From FEN-1139 sp964396375 (GTDB lineage Bacteria; Myxococcota_A; Polyangia; Polyangiales; Polyangiaceae): DNA of 64,000 nt. How positions within the stretch are numbered: the stretch's first letter is position 1; every line of letters begins with the position of its first letter. Location of the stretch: positions 93,265 through 157,264 of the forward strand of contig CAYNEY010000006.1 of NCBI GenBank assembly GCA_964396375.1, written 5' to 3'. Below are positions 9,596 through 17,629 of the stretch, in pieces. The notes beneath the pieces were generated by a model. It was not told where the DNA came from, ran no database searches, and saw only the letters and a list, made by a program, of their open reading frames with translations. Position numbers and translations under genes: made by a program.

Positions 9596-9624
9596 TTGAC
9601 AGCCAGGGCCGGACGGTCTACTCG
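9596..9624 (+). promoter_or_regulatory. Sigma70-like promoter of the dcw operon
   Basis: A perfect -35 hexamer TTGACA (9596-9601) is followed after 17 bp by TACTCG (9619-9624), a weak -10. The predicted start of transcription lies just before the MraZ-box repeats at 9634-9658, so MraZ bound there would sit on the initial transcribed region. The -35 match and spacing support it; the -10 is poor. Confidence 0.55.
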
Positions 9625-9633
9625 AGAGGTGCG

Positions 9634-9658
9634 TGGGAAATTGTGGGGCTCAATGGAG
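9634..9658 (+). promoter_or_regulatory. MraZ-binding box: three TGGRN repeats at exact 10-bp spacing
   Basis: TGGGA (9634-9638), TGGGG (9644-9648) and TGGAG (9654-9658) are direct repeats separated by 5 nt each, one helical turn apart. This matches the known MraZ operator, tandem TGGGN pentamers spaced by 5 nt upstream of mraZ. It lies 24 bp before the mraZ start codon and downstream of the candidate promoter, consistent with autorepression of the operon by MraZ. Confidence 0.82.
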
Positions 9659-9681
9659 CCAATTCCCAAAGAGTGGTCAAC

Positions 9682-10137
9682 ATGTTCCGCGGCACTTTCC
9701 CTCACACCATCGACGCCAAGGGGCGAGTCAGCTTCCCGGCTCGACTGCGCGATCAGGTTCCAGGGAAAGAACCACGGATCCTGATCGTGACGCCGAGCCC
9801 CTTCCGCTCCGAGCCGTGTCTGCATGTCTATTCACTCGCGGGTTGGGAGAAGGTCGAGGAGCAGATCTCCGCGCTCCCCAGCACCGATCCGATCATCACG
9901 CAGTTCCGCAGGCGCTACGTCGCCGCGGCCATGGAGTGCGAATTGGACAAGGTGGGGAGGATCCTGATCATGCAGCATCTGCGCGAATACGCTGGCTTGG
10001 AGAAGGACGTGATCTGGGCGGGGATGGGCAAGCTGCTCGAGTTGTGGTCACGCAGCGCATGGGAGCGGCAGATGCTGGGCTCGGACGAGCAGGAGGCCGC
10101 GTTCGAGGCAGCGGTCCGGGAGATGAAGATCATATGA
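9682..10137 (+). CDS. mraZ: Transcriptional regulator MraZ
   Basis: Encodes 151 residues, the family norm. It starts with the invariant MFRG and continues with D.KGRVSFPARLRD, then repeats the fold later (ELDKVGRILIMQHLREYAGL). These are the two SpoVT/AbrB-like swapped-hairpin halves of MraZ. MraZ forms a ring-shaped DNA-binding multimer and represses the division and cell-wall cluster by binding TGGGN repeats; such repeats are present at 9634-9658. The ATG at 9682 has only a weak ribosome-binding site but is fixed by family alignment. It is the first gene of the dcw cluster. Confidence 0.95.
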   Translation: MFRGTFPHTIDAKGRVSFPARLRDQVPGKEPRILIVTPSPFRSEPCLHVYSLAGWEKVEEQISALPSTDPIITQFRRRYVAAAMECELDKVGRILIMQHLREYAGLEKDVIWAGMGKLLELWSRSAWERQMLGSDEQEAAFEAAVREMKII

Positions 10138-10178
10138 CGATGGCAGCCACCTGGTGGTCGATCGAGGAGTTCTCGCCG

Positions 10179-11102
10179 ATGCAGCACACAAGCGTGATGG
10201 TGTCCGAGGTGCTCGAGGCGTTGTGCCCAGCGCCGGGTGGCGTGTATCTGGATGCCACCTTGGGGGCGGGTGGACATACCGAAGCGCTGCTCAGTGCTTG
10301 CCCTGAGGCAAGGGTGATTGGCATTGACCGAGACGCTTCGGCGCTGGCGCTCGCCGAGGAGCGCCTTCGGCCATTTGCCGATCGCGTCAGCTTCCTGCAC
10401 GCACCGTTCGGGAGCATCGAGACGCTGACCGAGGAGCTCGGTGTGACGAAGCTCGCTGGGATTTTGGCCGATCTCGGGGTGAGTTCGATGCAGCTCGACA
10501 GTCCGGAGCGTGGCCTGAGCTTTCGTGCTGCTGGGCCCATCGATATGCGCATGGATCCGAGCACCGGCGAGACAGCGCTCGAGCTCATCGATCGGCTAAA
10601 TCAAAACCAACTCGCTGATGTCTTGTATGAGCTCGGTGAGGAGCGTGCGTCGCGGAGGGTAGCGCGCTCCATCAAGCTCGCTCGTGAGCATGATCTCTTG
10701 CACTCCACCACCGATCTGCGGCGTGCGGTGGTGCGCGCGGTGGGTCCGAGTCGCGGTGGCGGAATCGATCCCGCCACGCGGACCTTCCAGGCGCTCAGGA
10801 TCGCGGTCAACGAGGAATTGCTCGAGCTGCGCCGCCTTCTCGACTGTGCTCACCGGCTACTCTCTCCGGAGGGTGTGTTGTGCGTGATCTCGTTTCACTC
10901 GCTCGAGGACCGACTCGTCAAGCGGGCTTTTATGGAGCGGGAGCTGTGGAGCCGGCTGTTCTCCAAGCCGCGGCTGGCGAGCGCCGAGGAGAAGCAGCTG
11001 AACCCGCGCGCCAGGAGCGCCAAGCTGCGTGCGGCAAGGGCCAAGCCGACGAGCGGTGCGGCCAATGATGTCGAGCTCGCCGAGGAGGAGGCGGAGGAGT
11101 GA
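10179..11102 (+). CDS. rsmH: 16S rRNA (cytosine-1402-N4)-methyltransferase RsmH (MraW)
   Basis: Encodes 307 residues from ATG 10179, which has GAGGAG 9 nt upstream and gives the usual N-terminus (MQHTSVM) and length (E. coli 313). An alternative ATG at 10134 overlaps the mraZ stop (ATGA) and would add 15 residues. Visible motifs are the SAM-binding LDATLGAGGHTEALL, GIDRD, the substrate-region phrase SMQLDSPERGLSF with IDMRMD, TFQALRIAVN, and ISFHSLEDRLVKR. It methylates C1402 in the ribosomal decoding centre and is typically the second dcw gene. The C-terminus is Ala/Glu-rich. Confidence 0.94.
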   Translation: MQHTSVMVSEVLEALCPAPGGVYLDATLGAGGHTEALLSACPEARVIGIDRDASALALAEERLRPFADRVSFLHAPFGSIETLTEELGVTKLAGILADLGVSSMQLDSPERGLSFRAAGPIDMRMDPSTGETALELIDRLNQNQLADVLYELGEERASRRVARSIKLAREHDLLHSTTDLRRAVVRAVGPSRGGGIDPATRTFQALRIAVNEELLELRRLLDCAHRLLSPEGVLCVISFHSLEDRLVKRAFMERELWSRLFSKPRLASAEEKQLNPRARSAKLRAARAKPTSGAANDVELAEEEAEE

Positions 11103-11458
11103 TGAAACGTCCCGCCATCTTCCTGCTCTTGATGACCCTGGTAGCGGCAGCCGGGGTGGCCGCCTTCTCGGTTCACCTAGCTCTTCGCGGACGAGCCTTC
11201 GAGCTTGGCTACGAGCTTGGTCAGTCGCATTCGACGCTAGCCACGCTTCGAGAATCGAAGCGTGTGTTGGAGCTGGAACTCACGAGCTACAAGACACCCG
11301 AACGGGTGTCGTTGGTCGCACGGTCACTGCTCGGAATGCATCCACCCCCGCCGGACCGCATGCTCTCGGCTGGCCCAATGCCACAAACCGAGCAGAACCC
11401 TGCCAAGGTTGCCCTGCCTGAACTCGACGCCACAGCCAAGGAGGAGTCGAGCCTGTGA
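11102..11458 (+). CDS. ftsL: Cell division protein FtsL
   Basis: Encodes 118 residues: a short cytoplasmic start, one membrane segment (about residues 5-26, IFLLLMTLVAAAGVAAF), then a Glu/Arg-rich helical stretch of coiled-coil character (about residues 30-75), and a Pro-rich tail. This is the bitopic FtsL layout; FtsL forms the FtsQLB complex that activates septal synthesis by FtsWI. Sequence identity in this family is low, so the call depends on position between rsmH and ftsI. The ATG overlaps the rsmH stop (TGATG), with GGAGGAG just upstream; its stop overlaps the ftsI GTG. Confidence 0.82.
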   Translation: MKRPAIFLLLMTLVAAAGVAAFSVHLALRGRAFELGYELGQSHSTLATLRESKRVLELELTSYKTPERVSLVARSLLGMHPPPPDRMLSAGPMPQTEQNPAKVALPELDATAKEESSL

Positions 11459-13551
11459 CGCAGCCGGCGGTCGAACGCAATGAGCTCTTCGGCCCCCGCG
11501 GTCGCTTCATCCGCGTGCGGATGGGGATCATCTGTGGCCTATTGGCCCTCGGCATGGGACTGGTGGTTTCTGCTGGGTTCGACTTGATGATTGTCAACGG
11601 CGCCTCGTGGCGTGAACTCGCCGAACGCCAACGTGAGCGACGCCTGAACCTCCAACCGAAGCGGGGAACCCTGTATGATCGGAACGGCACGGCGCTGGCG
11701 GTCAGTGTCGAGGTGCCCAGCGTAAGCCTGGATGCCCTGGAGTTGCTCCGCGACGTGGCACCCGAGGAGCTGGCCCAGGTGGCGCGTGACGCCGCAACTC
11801 GTATTGCCGCGGCACTCGATCTCGATCCCGTGATGCTCGAGAAGCGCATCTTGGCCAAGCGTCGGTTCGCCTGGCTGAAGCGGAGGGTGAGCGCGGAAGA
11901 GGTGGAGAGCGTACGGCGCCTGGCCGCTCGCGGCGTGCCAGGACAGCGGCCGATTCGGGGCCTGAATATCGAGCCTGAAGGTCACCGGTACTATCCGCGT
12001 CGCGAGCTGGCCGGTTCGCTCTTGGGTTTCGTGGCTCCGGGTGGAGTCGGCAAGGACGGACTCGAGCTGGCGCTCAATCGGGACCTCGAGGGGCATCCGG
12101 AGCGTCTGGCAGGGTTGCGAGACCGCTCGAGTCGGCTGCTGTTCGCCGATGCCGTTGAGGACGACGCGGCGCTGGCCGGACACGACGTTACTTTGTCGAT
12201 CGATCAGGGCGTACAACACGCGGCCGAGACAGAGCTGGCAGCGGCGGTGCGCACCTTCGAGGCTACCGGAGGTTCGGTGGTGGTTCTGGATCCGAAGACC
12301 GGAGAGCTGCTCGCTCTCGCGAGCTTCCCCTCGTACAATCCCAACGACTATGGTGTAAGTGCGGTCGAGTCACGGCGTGCCCGCTCACTCTCCGATGGAT
12401 TCGAGCCCGGCTCGACCATGAAGATCTTCACGATCGCTGCAGCCCTGGCCGAGGGAGCGATCGCTCCCACCCAGCAGCTCTTCTGCGAGAAGGGCAGCAT
12501 GAAGGTGGATAACGTCTCGATCCGAGACACCCATCCCGCCGAGTGGCTCTCGATCCCGAAAGTGCTCTCGCTGTCATCCAACATTTGCGCGGCGAAAATC
12601 GGCCTCGGTCTCGGCGGTGAGCGACTCTATGAGGCGTTTCGCCGGTTTGGTTTTGGGCAACGCACCACCCTCGATCTCCCCGGTGAGTCGTCCGGAACGC
12701 TCAGGCCAAGAGGTCGCTCCTGGGTCGATGTCGAGACCGCGGCGGCCTCGTTCGGACAGGGGATCAGCGTAACGACACTCCAGTTGGCACTGGCGACCGG
12801 GGCACTTGCGAATGGTGGTGAGCTGATGGAGCCCGTCTTGGTCCGTCGCGTTCAGACCGCTTCCGGTGATCTGGTGCGGATGGCGTCTCCCACGGTACGA
12901 CGGCGCGTGGTGCCGAAAGCAGTAGCCCTCCAGCTCACCGACATGATGATTGGAGTGACCGAAGGTGAGGGGACGGGCGTGGAAGCCGCCATCGAAGGCT
13001 ACCAAGTGGCAGGCAAGACAGCGACGGCCCAGAAGGCTGATTCTGCCACCGGGCGCTACTCCGAGGATCGCTACCTCGCGTCCTTCGTTGGCTTCGTGCC
13101 GGCGCGTGATCCTGCGGTGGTGATCGCGGTGGTGATTGACGAACCCCGCATCGAGCACGCGGGTGGTGTGGTGGCGGCTCCGGTGTTCCGGCGGGTGGCG
13201 CAGATGGCGCTCGAGTACCGCGGCTTGGTTCCACGCGGGACCAAACCGGCGAATCTTGCGGCGATCGGTGCCCGACCAGATCCCGGGCGGCGCACCGCTC
13301 AGCTGTTGCGGTCGCTTGCTGGAGCAGCCGACGTGCAAGAATTGGCCGCCGTGAAAGCAGTGGAATCAGGAGGGGTACGGGTCCCCGACATGATTGGGTG
13401 GCCGATGCGTCGCGTTGTGGATAGGACCCACACCCTTGGGCTGGTTCCAGAGATCTACGGATCGGGAACCCTACTGCGACAAGAGCCCGCGCCCGGCGAA
13501 CAGTCTCCGCCCGGTCAACCGCTACGCCTCTTCTTCGAGCCAGCCTCATGA
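11455..13551 (+). CDS. ftsI: Septal peptidoglycan transpeptidase FtsI (PBP3) with C-terminal PASTA domain
   Basis: Encodes 698 residues from a GTG overlapping the ftsL stop (GTGA). One membrane anchor (about residues 22-45) leads into the PBP dimerisation domain (RGTLYDRNGTALAVS) and the transpeptidase domain. The active-site serine lies in STMK (S320) and the second motif is SSN (374-376). The third motif, normally KTG, reads KTA (521-523, GKTATAQK), which is unusual. Residues about 640-696 form one PASTA domain (VPDMIGWPMRRV to PPGQPLRLFF), absent from E. coli FtsI but known in several other groups. It crosslinks septal peptidoglycan with FtsW in the inner membrane. Confidence 0.95.
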   Translation: MTQPAVERNELFGPRGRFIRVRMGIICGLLALGMGLVVSAGFDLMIVNGASWRELAERQRERRLNLQPKRGTLYDRNGTALAVSVEVPSVSLDALELLRDVAPEELAQVARDAATRIAAALDLDPVMLEKRILAKRRFAWLKRRVSAEEVESVRRLAARGVPGQRPIRGLNIEPEGHRYYPRRELAGSLLGFVAPGGVGKDGLELALNRDLEGHPERLAGLRDRSSRLLFADAVEDDAALAGHDVTLSIDQGVQHAAETELAAAVRTFEATGGSVVVLDPKTGELLALASFPSYNPNDYGVSAVESRRARSLSDGFEPGSTMKIFTIAAALAEGAIAPTQQLFCEKGSMKVDNVSIRDTHPAEWLSIPKVLSLSSNICAAKIGLGLGGERLYEAFRRFGFGQRTTLDLPGESSGTLRPRGRSWVDVETAAASFGQGISVTTLQLALATGALANGGELMEPVLVRRVQTASGDLVRMASPTVRRRVVPKAVALQLTDMMIGVTEGEGTGVEAAIEGYQVAGKTATAQKADSATGRYSEDRYLASFVGFVPARDPAVVIAVVIDEPRIEHAGGVVAAPVFRRVAQMALEYRGLVPRGTKPANLAAIGARPDPGRRTAQLLRSLAGAADVQELAAVKAVESGGVRVPDMIGWPMRRVVDRTHTLGLVPEIYGSGTLLRQEPAPGEQSPPGQPLRLFFEPAS

Positions 13552-15056
13552 GCCACGACGCATCTCTCTCGTCTTCTTCCGGCATCACGCTGTCCACACT
13601 CGCGCTCGAGCTTGGTCGTTTTGGACCGCGTCTCGTGGGAGAGGGAACAGTGCTGGTCACCGACGTGGTAGAGGATTCACGGCGCGTGCACCCAGGCGCG
13701 CTGTTCGTCGCTCGCGCAGGGGCTAAGACCTCGGCCCAGGCCTTCGTGGGTGAGGCAGTGTCACGAGGTGCGAGCGCGCTTCTGGTCGAGGCGGGGACCC
13801 GTGATCTGTTCGCGGTTTCACTGCCGATCCTGGAATTGCCCAGTCTGCGCGAGAACCTCGGGCATGTTGCCGAGCTGGTATTCGGACGGCCGTCCACGCA
13901 GCTCTCCGTAACTGGGATCACCGGCACCAACGGGAAGACCACCGTGTCGTTCTTGGTCGAGCACGCGTTGTTGGCCGCGGGTCGGCGGCCGGGTCGGCTG
14001 GGCACGCTCGGTAGCTCGTTTCGAGGTGAGGAGCGCGAAGGGCAACTCACCACGCCGCAGGCCGACGAAATCTCGCGATTTCTGGCCGAAGTGAGGCGCG
14101 GTGCCGGGACGCACGTGGTGATGGAAGTCTCGAGTCACGCACTGGCTCAGCGCAGGGTGGCGGGTCTCTCCTTCGATGTGGCGGCATTCACCAACCTGAC
14201 CCAAGACCACTTGGATTTCCACCACACCATGGAGGCTTACGAGGCAGCCAAGCGCCTCCTCTTCACCGAGTACCAGCCGCGCGTCTCAGTCATCAACGTA
14301 CGGGACGAGGCAGGGGATCGATTTGCCGCAACCGCACGGTCCTCACGCGTGATCCGAGTCGGAACGCCTGATGCCGAGGTGCGGCCCGTCGATGTCGTGC
14401 TGGATGCTCGTGGTCTGTGTGGGGAGGTGCAGGTCGCGGGACGTCGCATCGAGCTCATTACGCGCCTGGTGGGTGAACACAACCTTGAGAATGTGCTCAT
14501 CGCCCTCGGGATCCTGGAGGGACTCGAGATCGACTTGACGCGGGCGGTGGAGGGCTGGCGTAACTTCGCCGTGCCGGGGCGCCTCGAACGCTGCGATGGC
14601 GAGCACGACGACATCATCGTCTTGGTTGACTACGCCCACACTCCGGATGCCCTAGTCCGCGCACTCACTGCTAGTCGTCGTCTGACCCAAGGTCGAGTAC
14701 ACTGCGTGTTTGGGTGTGGTGGGGATCGTGATCCGACCAAGCGGGCTAAGATGGGGCGCGCCGTGGCGAGATTGGCTGACGAGATCATCGTGACCAACGA
14801 TAACCCCCGAACCGAGGCACCAGAGGCGATCGCAGCGGCAATTGTGCAAGGTTTGGACGAGCAGTCGGCACGCTATCAGGTCCTTTTGGACCGCTCGCGC
14901 GCGATTCGCGAGGCGATCCTGGCGGCTGGCGCTGGAGACGTGGTTCTGCTCGCAGGCAAGGGGCACGAGCCCTATCAGATCATCGGAACTACCAAGCATG
15001 TTTTCGATGACCGAGCAGAGGCCCGGCGGTCACTTGCGGCACGGCGGGAGCGTTGA
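13548..15056 (+). CDS. murE: UDP-MurNAc-tripeptide synthetase MurE (meso-diaminopimelate type)
   Basis: Encodes 502 residues; the ATG overlaps the ftsI stop (ATGA). The Mur ligase ATP loop GITGTNGKTT is at about residues 122-131, with the substrate segment QLTTPQ, the lysine-containing region after DHLDFH, and VDYAHTPDAL. The amino-acid-specificity motif reads DNPR (TNDNPRTEAP), which is the signature for adding meso-diaminopimelate rather than lysine. It catalyses the third peptide addition to the cytoplasmic muramyl precursor. The specificity motif tells that this organism has Gram-negative-type peptidoglycan. Confidence 0.96.
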   Translation: MSHDASLSSSSGITLSTLALELGRFGPRLVGEGTVLVTDVVEDSRRVHPGALFVARAGAKTSAQAFVGEAVSRGASALLVEAGTRDLFAVSLPILELPSLRENLGHVAELVFGRPSTQLSVTGITGTNGKTTVSFLVEHALLAAGRRPGRLGTLGSSFRGEEREGQLTTPQADEISRFLAEVRRGAGTHVVMEVSSHALAQRRVAGLSFDVAAFTNLTQDHLDFHHTMEAYEAAKRLLFTEYQPRVSVINVRDEAGDRFAATARSSRVIRVGTPDAEVRPVDVVLDARGLCGEVQVAGRRIELITRLVGEHNLENVLIALGILEGLEIDLTRAVEGWRNFAVPGRLERCDGEHDDIIVLVDYAHTPDALVRALTASRRLTQGRVHCVFGCGGDRDPTKRAKMGRAVARLADEIIVTNDNPRTEAPEAIAAAIVQGLDEQSARYQVLLDRSRAIREAILAAGAGDVVLLAGKGHEPYQIIGTTKHVFDDRAEARRSLAARRER

Positions 15057-15060
15057 GCTC

Positions 15061-16500
15061 ATGGCAACTCCCATTCCTTCCAATCGCGTCATCTTCCAAC
15101 CGGAGGAGTTGGCCAGAGCAGCTCAGGGCAGGTGGCTTTCACCCATGCGTGGACCAGCATGCGGGGTGACTACGGATTCGCGCAAAGACGTGCGCGATCA
15201 CGTTTTCGTGGCTCTCCGTGGCGAACGATTTGATGGTCATCTCTTCGCGAGTGACGTGGCGCGCCGTGGTGCCGCAGCCCTGATCGTCGAGGATGTGCTG
15301 GACCTCCCGGCAGGTGTCGGGGTGCTTCAGGTCAGCTCCTCGCTCGAGGCCTTGGGTCGACTGGGGGAGTTCCATCGACAGCGCTGGGGAGGGCGGTTGG
15401 TGACGATCGCCGGCTCGGCCGGGAAGACCACCACGCGTGTCGCGACTGAAGCCTTGGCACGCGCGCTCGCACCTGGTCGCATTCACGCCACGCCGGGCAA
15501 TCTGAACAACCTGATCGGCGTTCCGATGACGCTGCTCGGGCTCTTGCCCGAGCACGAACTTGCGGTGATCGAGATCGGAACCAATGCGCCAGGTGAGATC
15601 GCTCGGCTCACGCAGATGTGTGCTCCTGACTACACCATCATGACCTGCCTTGGGCTCGAACACTCGCTGTTGCTCGGGGACATTGACGGGGTAGTTGCTG
15701 AGGAATCGCAGGCGTTTGCGGGCATGGGTGAGAAGGGTGTGGCGATTGGTCACGCTGACGATCCACGGATTGCTCGGCTGCTCAGTACCGTCACTCCCCG
15801 AGCGACTCGAAGCTATGGGACCAGTCTCGAGCACGACTACTGTCTGGTGGAGCGGCGCATGGTCGGCGAGGGCGTGATGCTCCTTCGGTTGGTCCGCCAC
15901 GAGCGGATGGGTGGTGGCTCGCTCAGCATCGAGACTCGTCTGGTCGGACAGCCTGGTGCCCTGGCCGCATTGGCTGGGCTGGCTTTGGTCGAGACCTGGC
16001 AAGGACGACATCTCGAGCAGGGTGAGCTCGAGGGCGCGCTCTCTGCAAGAGAGCTCGGAGAGGCTGGCCGTTTGGTGCTGCATCGGGGTGTTCATGGGGG
16101 CGTCGTCATCGATGACTGCTACAACGCGAACCCAGCCAGCATGGTAAGCTCTATCAATTATGCGCACGAGGTCGCCTCCCGCGATGAGGTTCCGCTCGTG
16201 CTGGTCCTCGGGGACATGTTGGAGCTCGGTGAACCAAGTACCGTCGAGCACACCCGTCTGGCGGAGAAGCTTGGCAAGGTGGCAACGGTCGTGACCGTGG
16301 GAGTCGAGATGCGCAATCTGGAGCTTCGGGCCCGCGAGCTCGGTTACACCGTTTTGGGCTTCGAGGAGGCGAGCGCTGCAGCTCGAGCGGTTGAAGCGCT
16401 GGTGCCCAAGCGGGCCGTGGTGTTGGTCAAAGGCTCGCGGGGAATGCGTATGGAGGGCATCGTTACGCAACTCACCGAGCAGAAGGAGGTGGCCGGGTGA
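15061..16500 (+). CDS. murF: UDP-MurNAc-tripeptide:D-Ala-D-Ala ligase MurF
   Basis: Encodes 479 residues from ATG 15061, four bases after the murE stop, with GGGAG upstream. Features of MurF: GVTTDSR near the N-terminus, the ATP loop AGSAGKTTTR (family usually GKTTTK), TPGNLNNLIGVP, EIGTNAPGEI, and DDCYNANPASM. It adds D-Ala-D-Ala to the muramyl tripeptide, producing the pentapeptide that MraY uses. A longer open frame reaching back into murE is ignored. Its stop overlaps the mraY GTG. Confidence 0.95.
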   Translation: MATPIPSNRVIFQPEELARAAQGRWLSPMRGPACGVTTDSRKDVRDHVFVALRGERFDGHLFASDVARRGAAALIVEDVLDLPAGVGVLQVSSSLEALGRLGEFHRQRWGGRLVTIAGSAGKTTTRVATEALARALAPGRIHATPGNLNNLIGVPMTLLGLLPEHELAVIEIGTNAPGEIARLTQMCAPDYTIMTCLGLEHSLLLGDIDGVVAEESQAFAGMGEKGVAIGHADDPRIARLLSTVTPRATRSYGTSLEHDYCLVERRMVGEGVMLLRLVRHERMGGGSLSIETRLVGQPGALAALAGLALVETWQGRHLEQGELEGALSARELGEAGRLVLHRGVHGGVVIDDCYNANPASMVSSINYAHEVASRDEVPLVLVLGDMLELGEPSTVEHTRLAEKLGKVATVVTVGVEMRNLELRARELGYTVLGFEEASAAARAVEALVPKRAVVLVKGSRGMRMEGIVTQLTEQKEVAG

Positions 16501-17627
16501 TCTACGATCTCCTCTATCCGCTCAGCACGCAGTTTGGTTGGGCCAGCGTGCTCAACGTGCTCCGTTACCTCCCATTTCGTCTGATCATGGCGACCATCAC
16601 CGCCATGCTGATCTCGTTCTTCGTGGCACCTTGGTTCATCCGCACCCTGCGAGGAAAGCAGATAAGCCAGATCATCCGCGAGGAGAACCCCGAGGGTCAC
16701 AAGAAGAAGGCCGGGACACCCACCATGGGCGGCGCGCTGATCTTGCTCAGCGTGCTCCTTCCAACGCTGCTCTGGGCAGACGTGAAGAACGTCTTCGTGC
16801 TGGCGACCACCGCGGTGACAGCAGGATACGGCGCGATCGGTTTCATCGACGATCGCCTGAAGATCGTCGGCAAGAACACCCAAGGCCTGCCGGGCCGCAT
16901 GAAGTTGGTGGGGCAGTTTCTGATCGCCGGGGGAGCGCTCGGCTATCTGTTCGTCTCCGAGCGTGGCCTCCCGGCGACCTGGCTCGAGATGCGCTACCGT
17001 CTCAGCATCCCCTTCGTCGCGTTCGACAAGCACCCAATTGAACTGCCGGTCTGGCTTTATCTGTGCTTCGCGTTGCTGGTGGTGGTGGCCATGAGCAACG
17101 CAGTCAACTTGACCGACGGCCTGGATGGTTTGGCGATCGGTCCGGTGATGATCAACGCCGGTGCCTACATGGTGTGGGCGTATGTCGCGGGCAGTGTACT
17201 ATTTGGGCGTCACCTGGCCGACTATCTCGACATCGCGGGCATCACTGAGATGGGTGAGCTCAGCATCTTTGCCGCTTCAGTGATCGGCGCGGGCACTGGG
17301 TTTTTGTGGTATAATACCTATCCGGCTCAGGTGTTCATGGGTGATGTCGGCTCGCTCTCGCTGGGTGGGGGGTTGGGTATGCTGGCCGTTCTTACCAAGA
17401 ACGAGCTGTTGAGCCTCATCCTCGGCGGCCTGTTCGTGATCGAGATGCTGAGCGTCGTCACCCAGGTGGTGAGCTTTCGGCTGTTCAAGCGCCGTGTGTT
17501 CCTGATGGCCCCTATCCACCATCACTTCGAGAAGAAGGGATGGCCAGAGCCACGCATCATCGTAAGGTTCTGGATCATCTCCGTGCTGTTGGCTTTGGTC
17601 AGCCTCTCATCGCTCAAGCTGAGGTAG
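16497..17627 (+). CDS. mraY: Phospho-MurNAc-pentapeptide translocase MraY (lipid I synthase)
   Basis: Encodes 376 residues with about ten membrane helices. The GTG start overlaps the murF stop (GTGA). Diagnostic segments are TPTMGG, the catalytic FIDDRLKI (Asp-Asp), NAVNLTDGLDGL, FMGDVGSLSLGG and the HHHFEKKGW loop (MAPIHHHFE). It transfers phospho-MurNAc-pentapeptide to undecaprenyl phosphate in the inner membrane, making lipid I, the committed membrane step of peptidoglycan synthesis. Confidence 0.97.
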   Translation: MIYDLLYPLSTQFGWASVLNVLRYLPFRLIMATITAMLISFFVAPWFIRTLRGKQISQIIREENPEGHKKKAGTPTMGGALILLSVLLPTLLWADVKNVFVLATTAVTAGYGAIGFIDDRLKIVGKNTQGLPGRMKLVGQFLIAGGALGYLFVSERGLPATWLEMRYRLSIPFVAFDKHPIELPVWLYLCFALLVVVAMSNAVNLTDGLDGLAIGPVMINAGAYMVWAYVAGSVLFGRHLADYLDIAGITEMGELSIFAASVIGAGTGFLWYNTYPAQVFMGDVGSLSLGGGLGMLAVLTKNELLSLILGGLFVIEMLSVVTQVVSFRLFKRRVFLMAPIHHHFEKKGWPEPRIIVRFWIISVLLALVSLSSLKLR

Positions 17628-17629
17628 CC

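Noticed and set aside
15139..16470. 443-codon minus-strand open frame opposite murF
   Set aside because: Antisense to a clear murF; composition is unlike real proteins.
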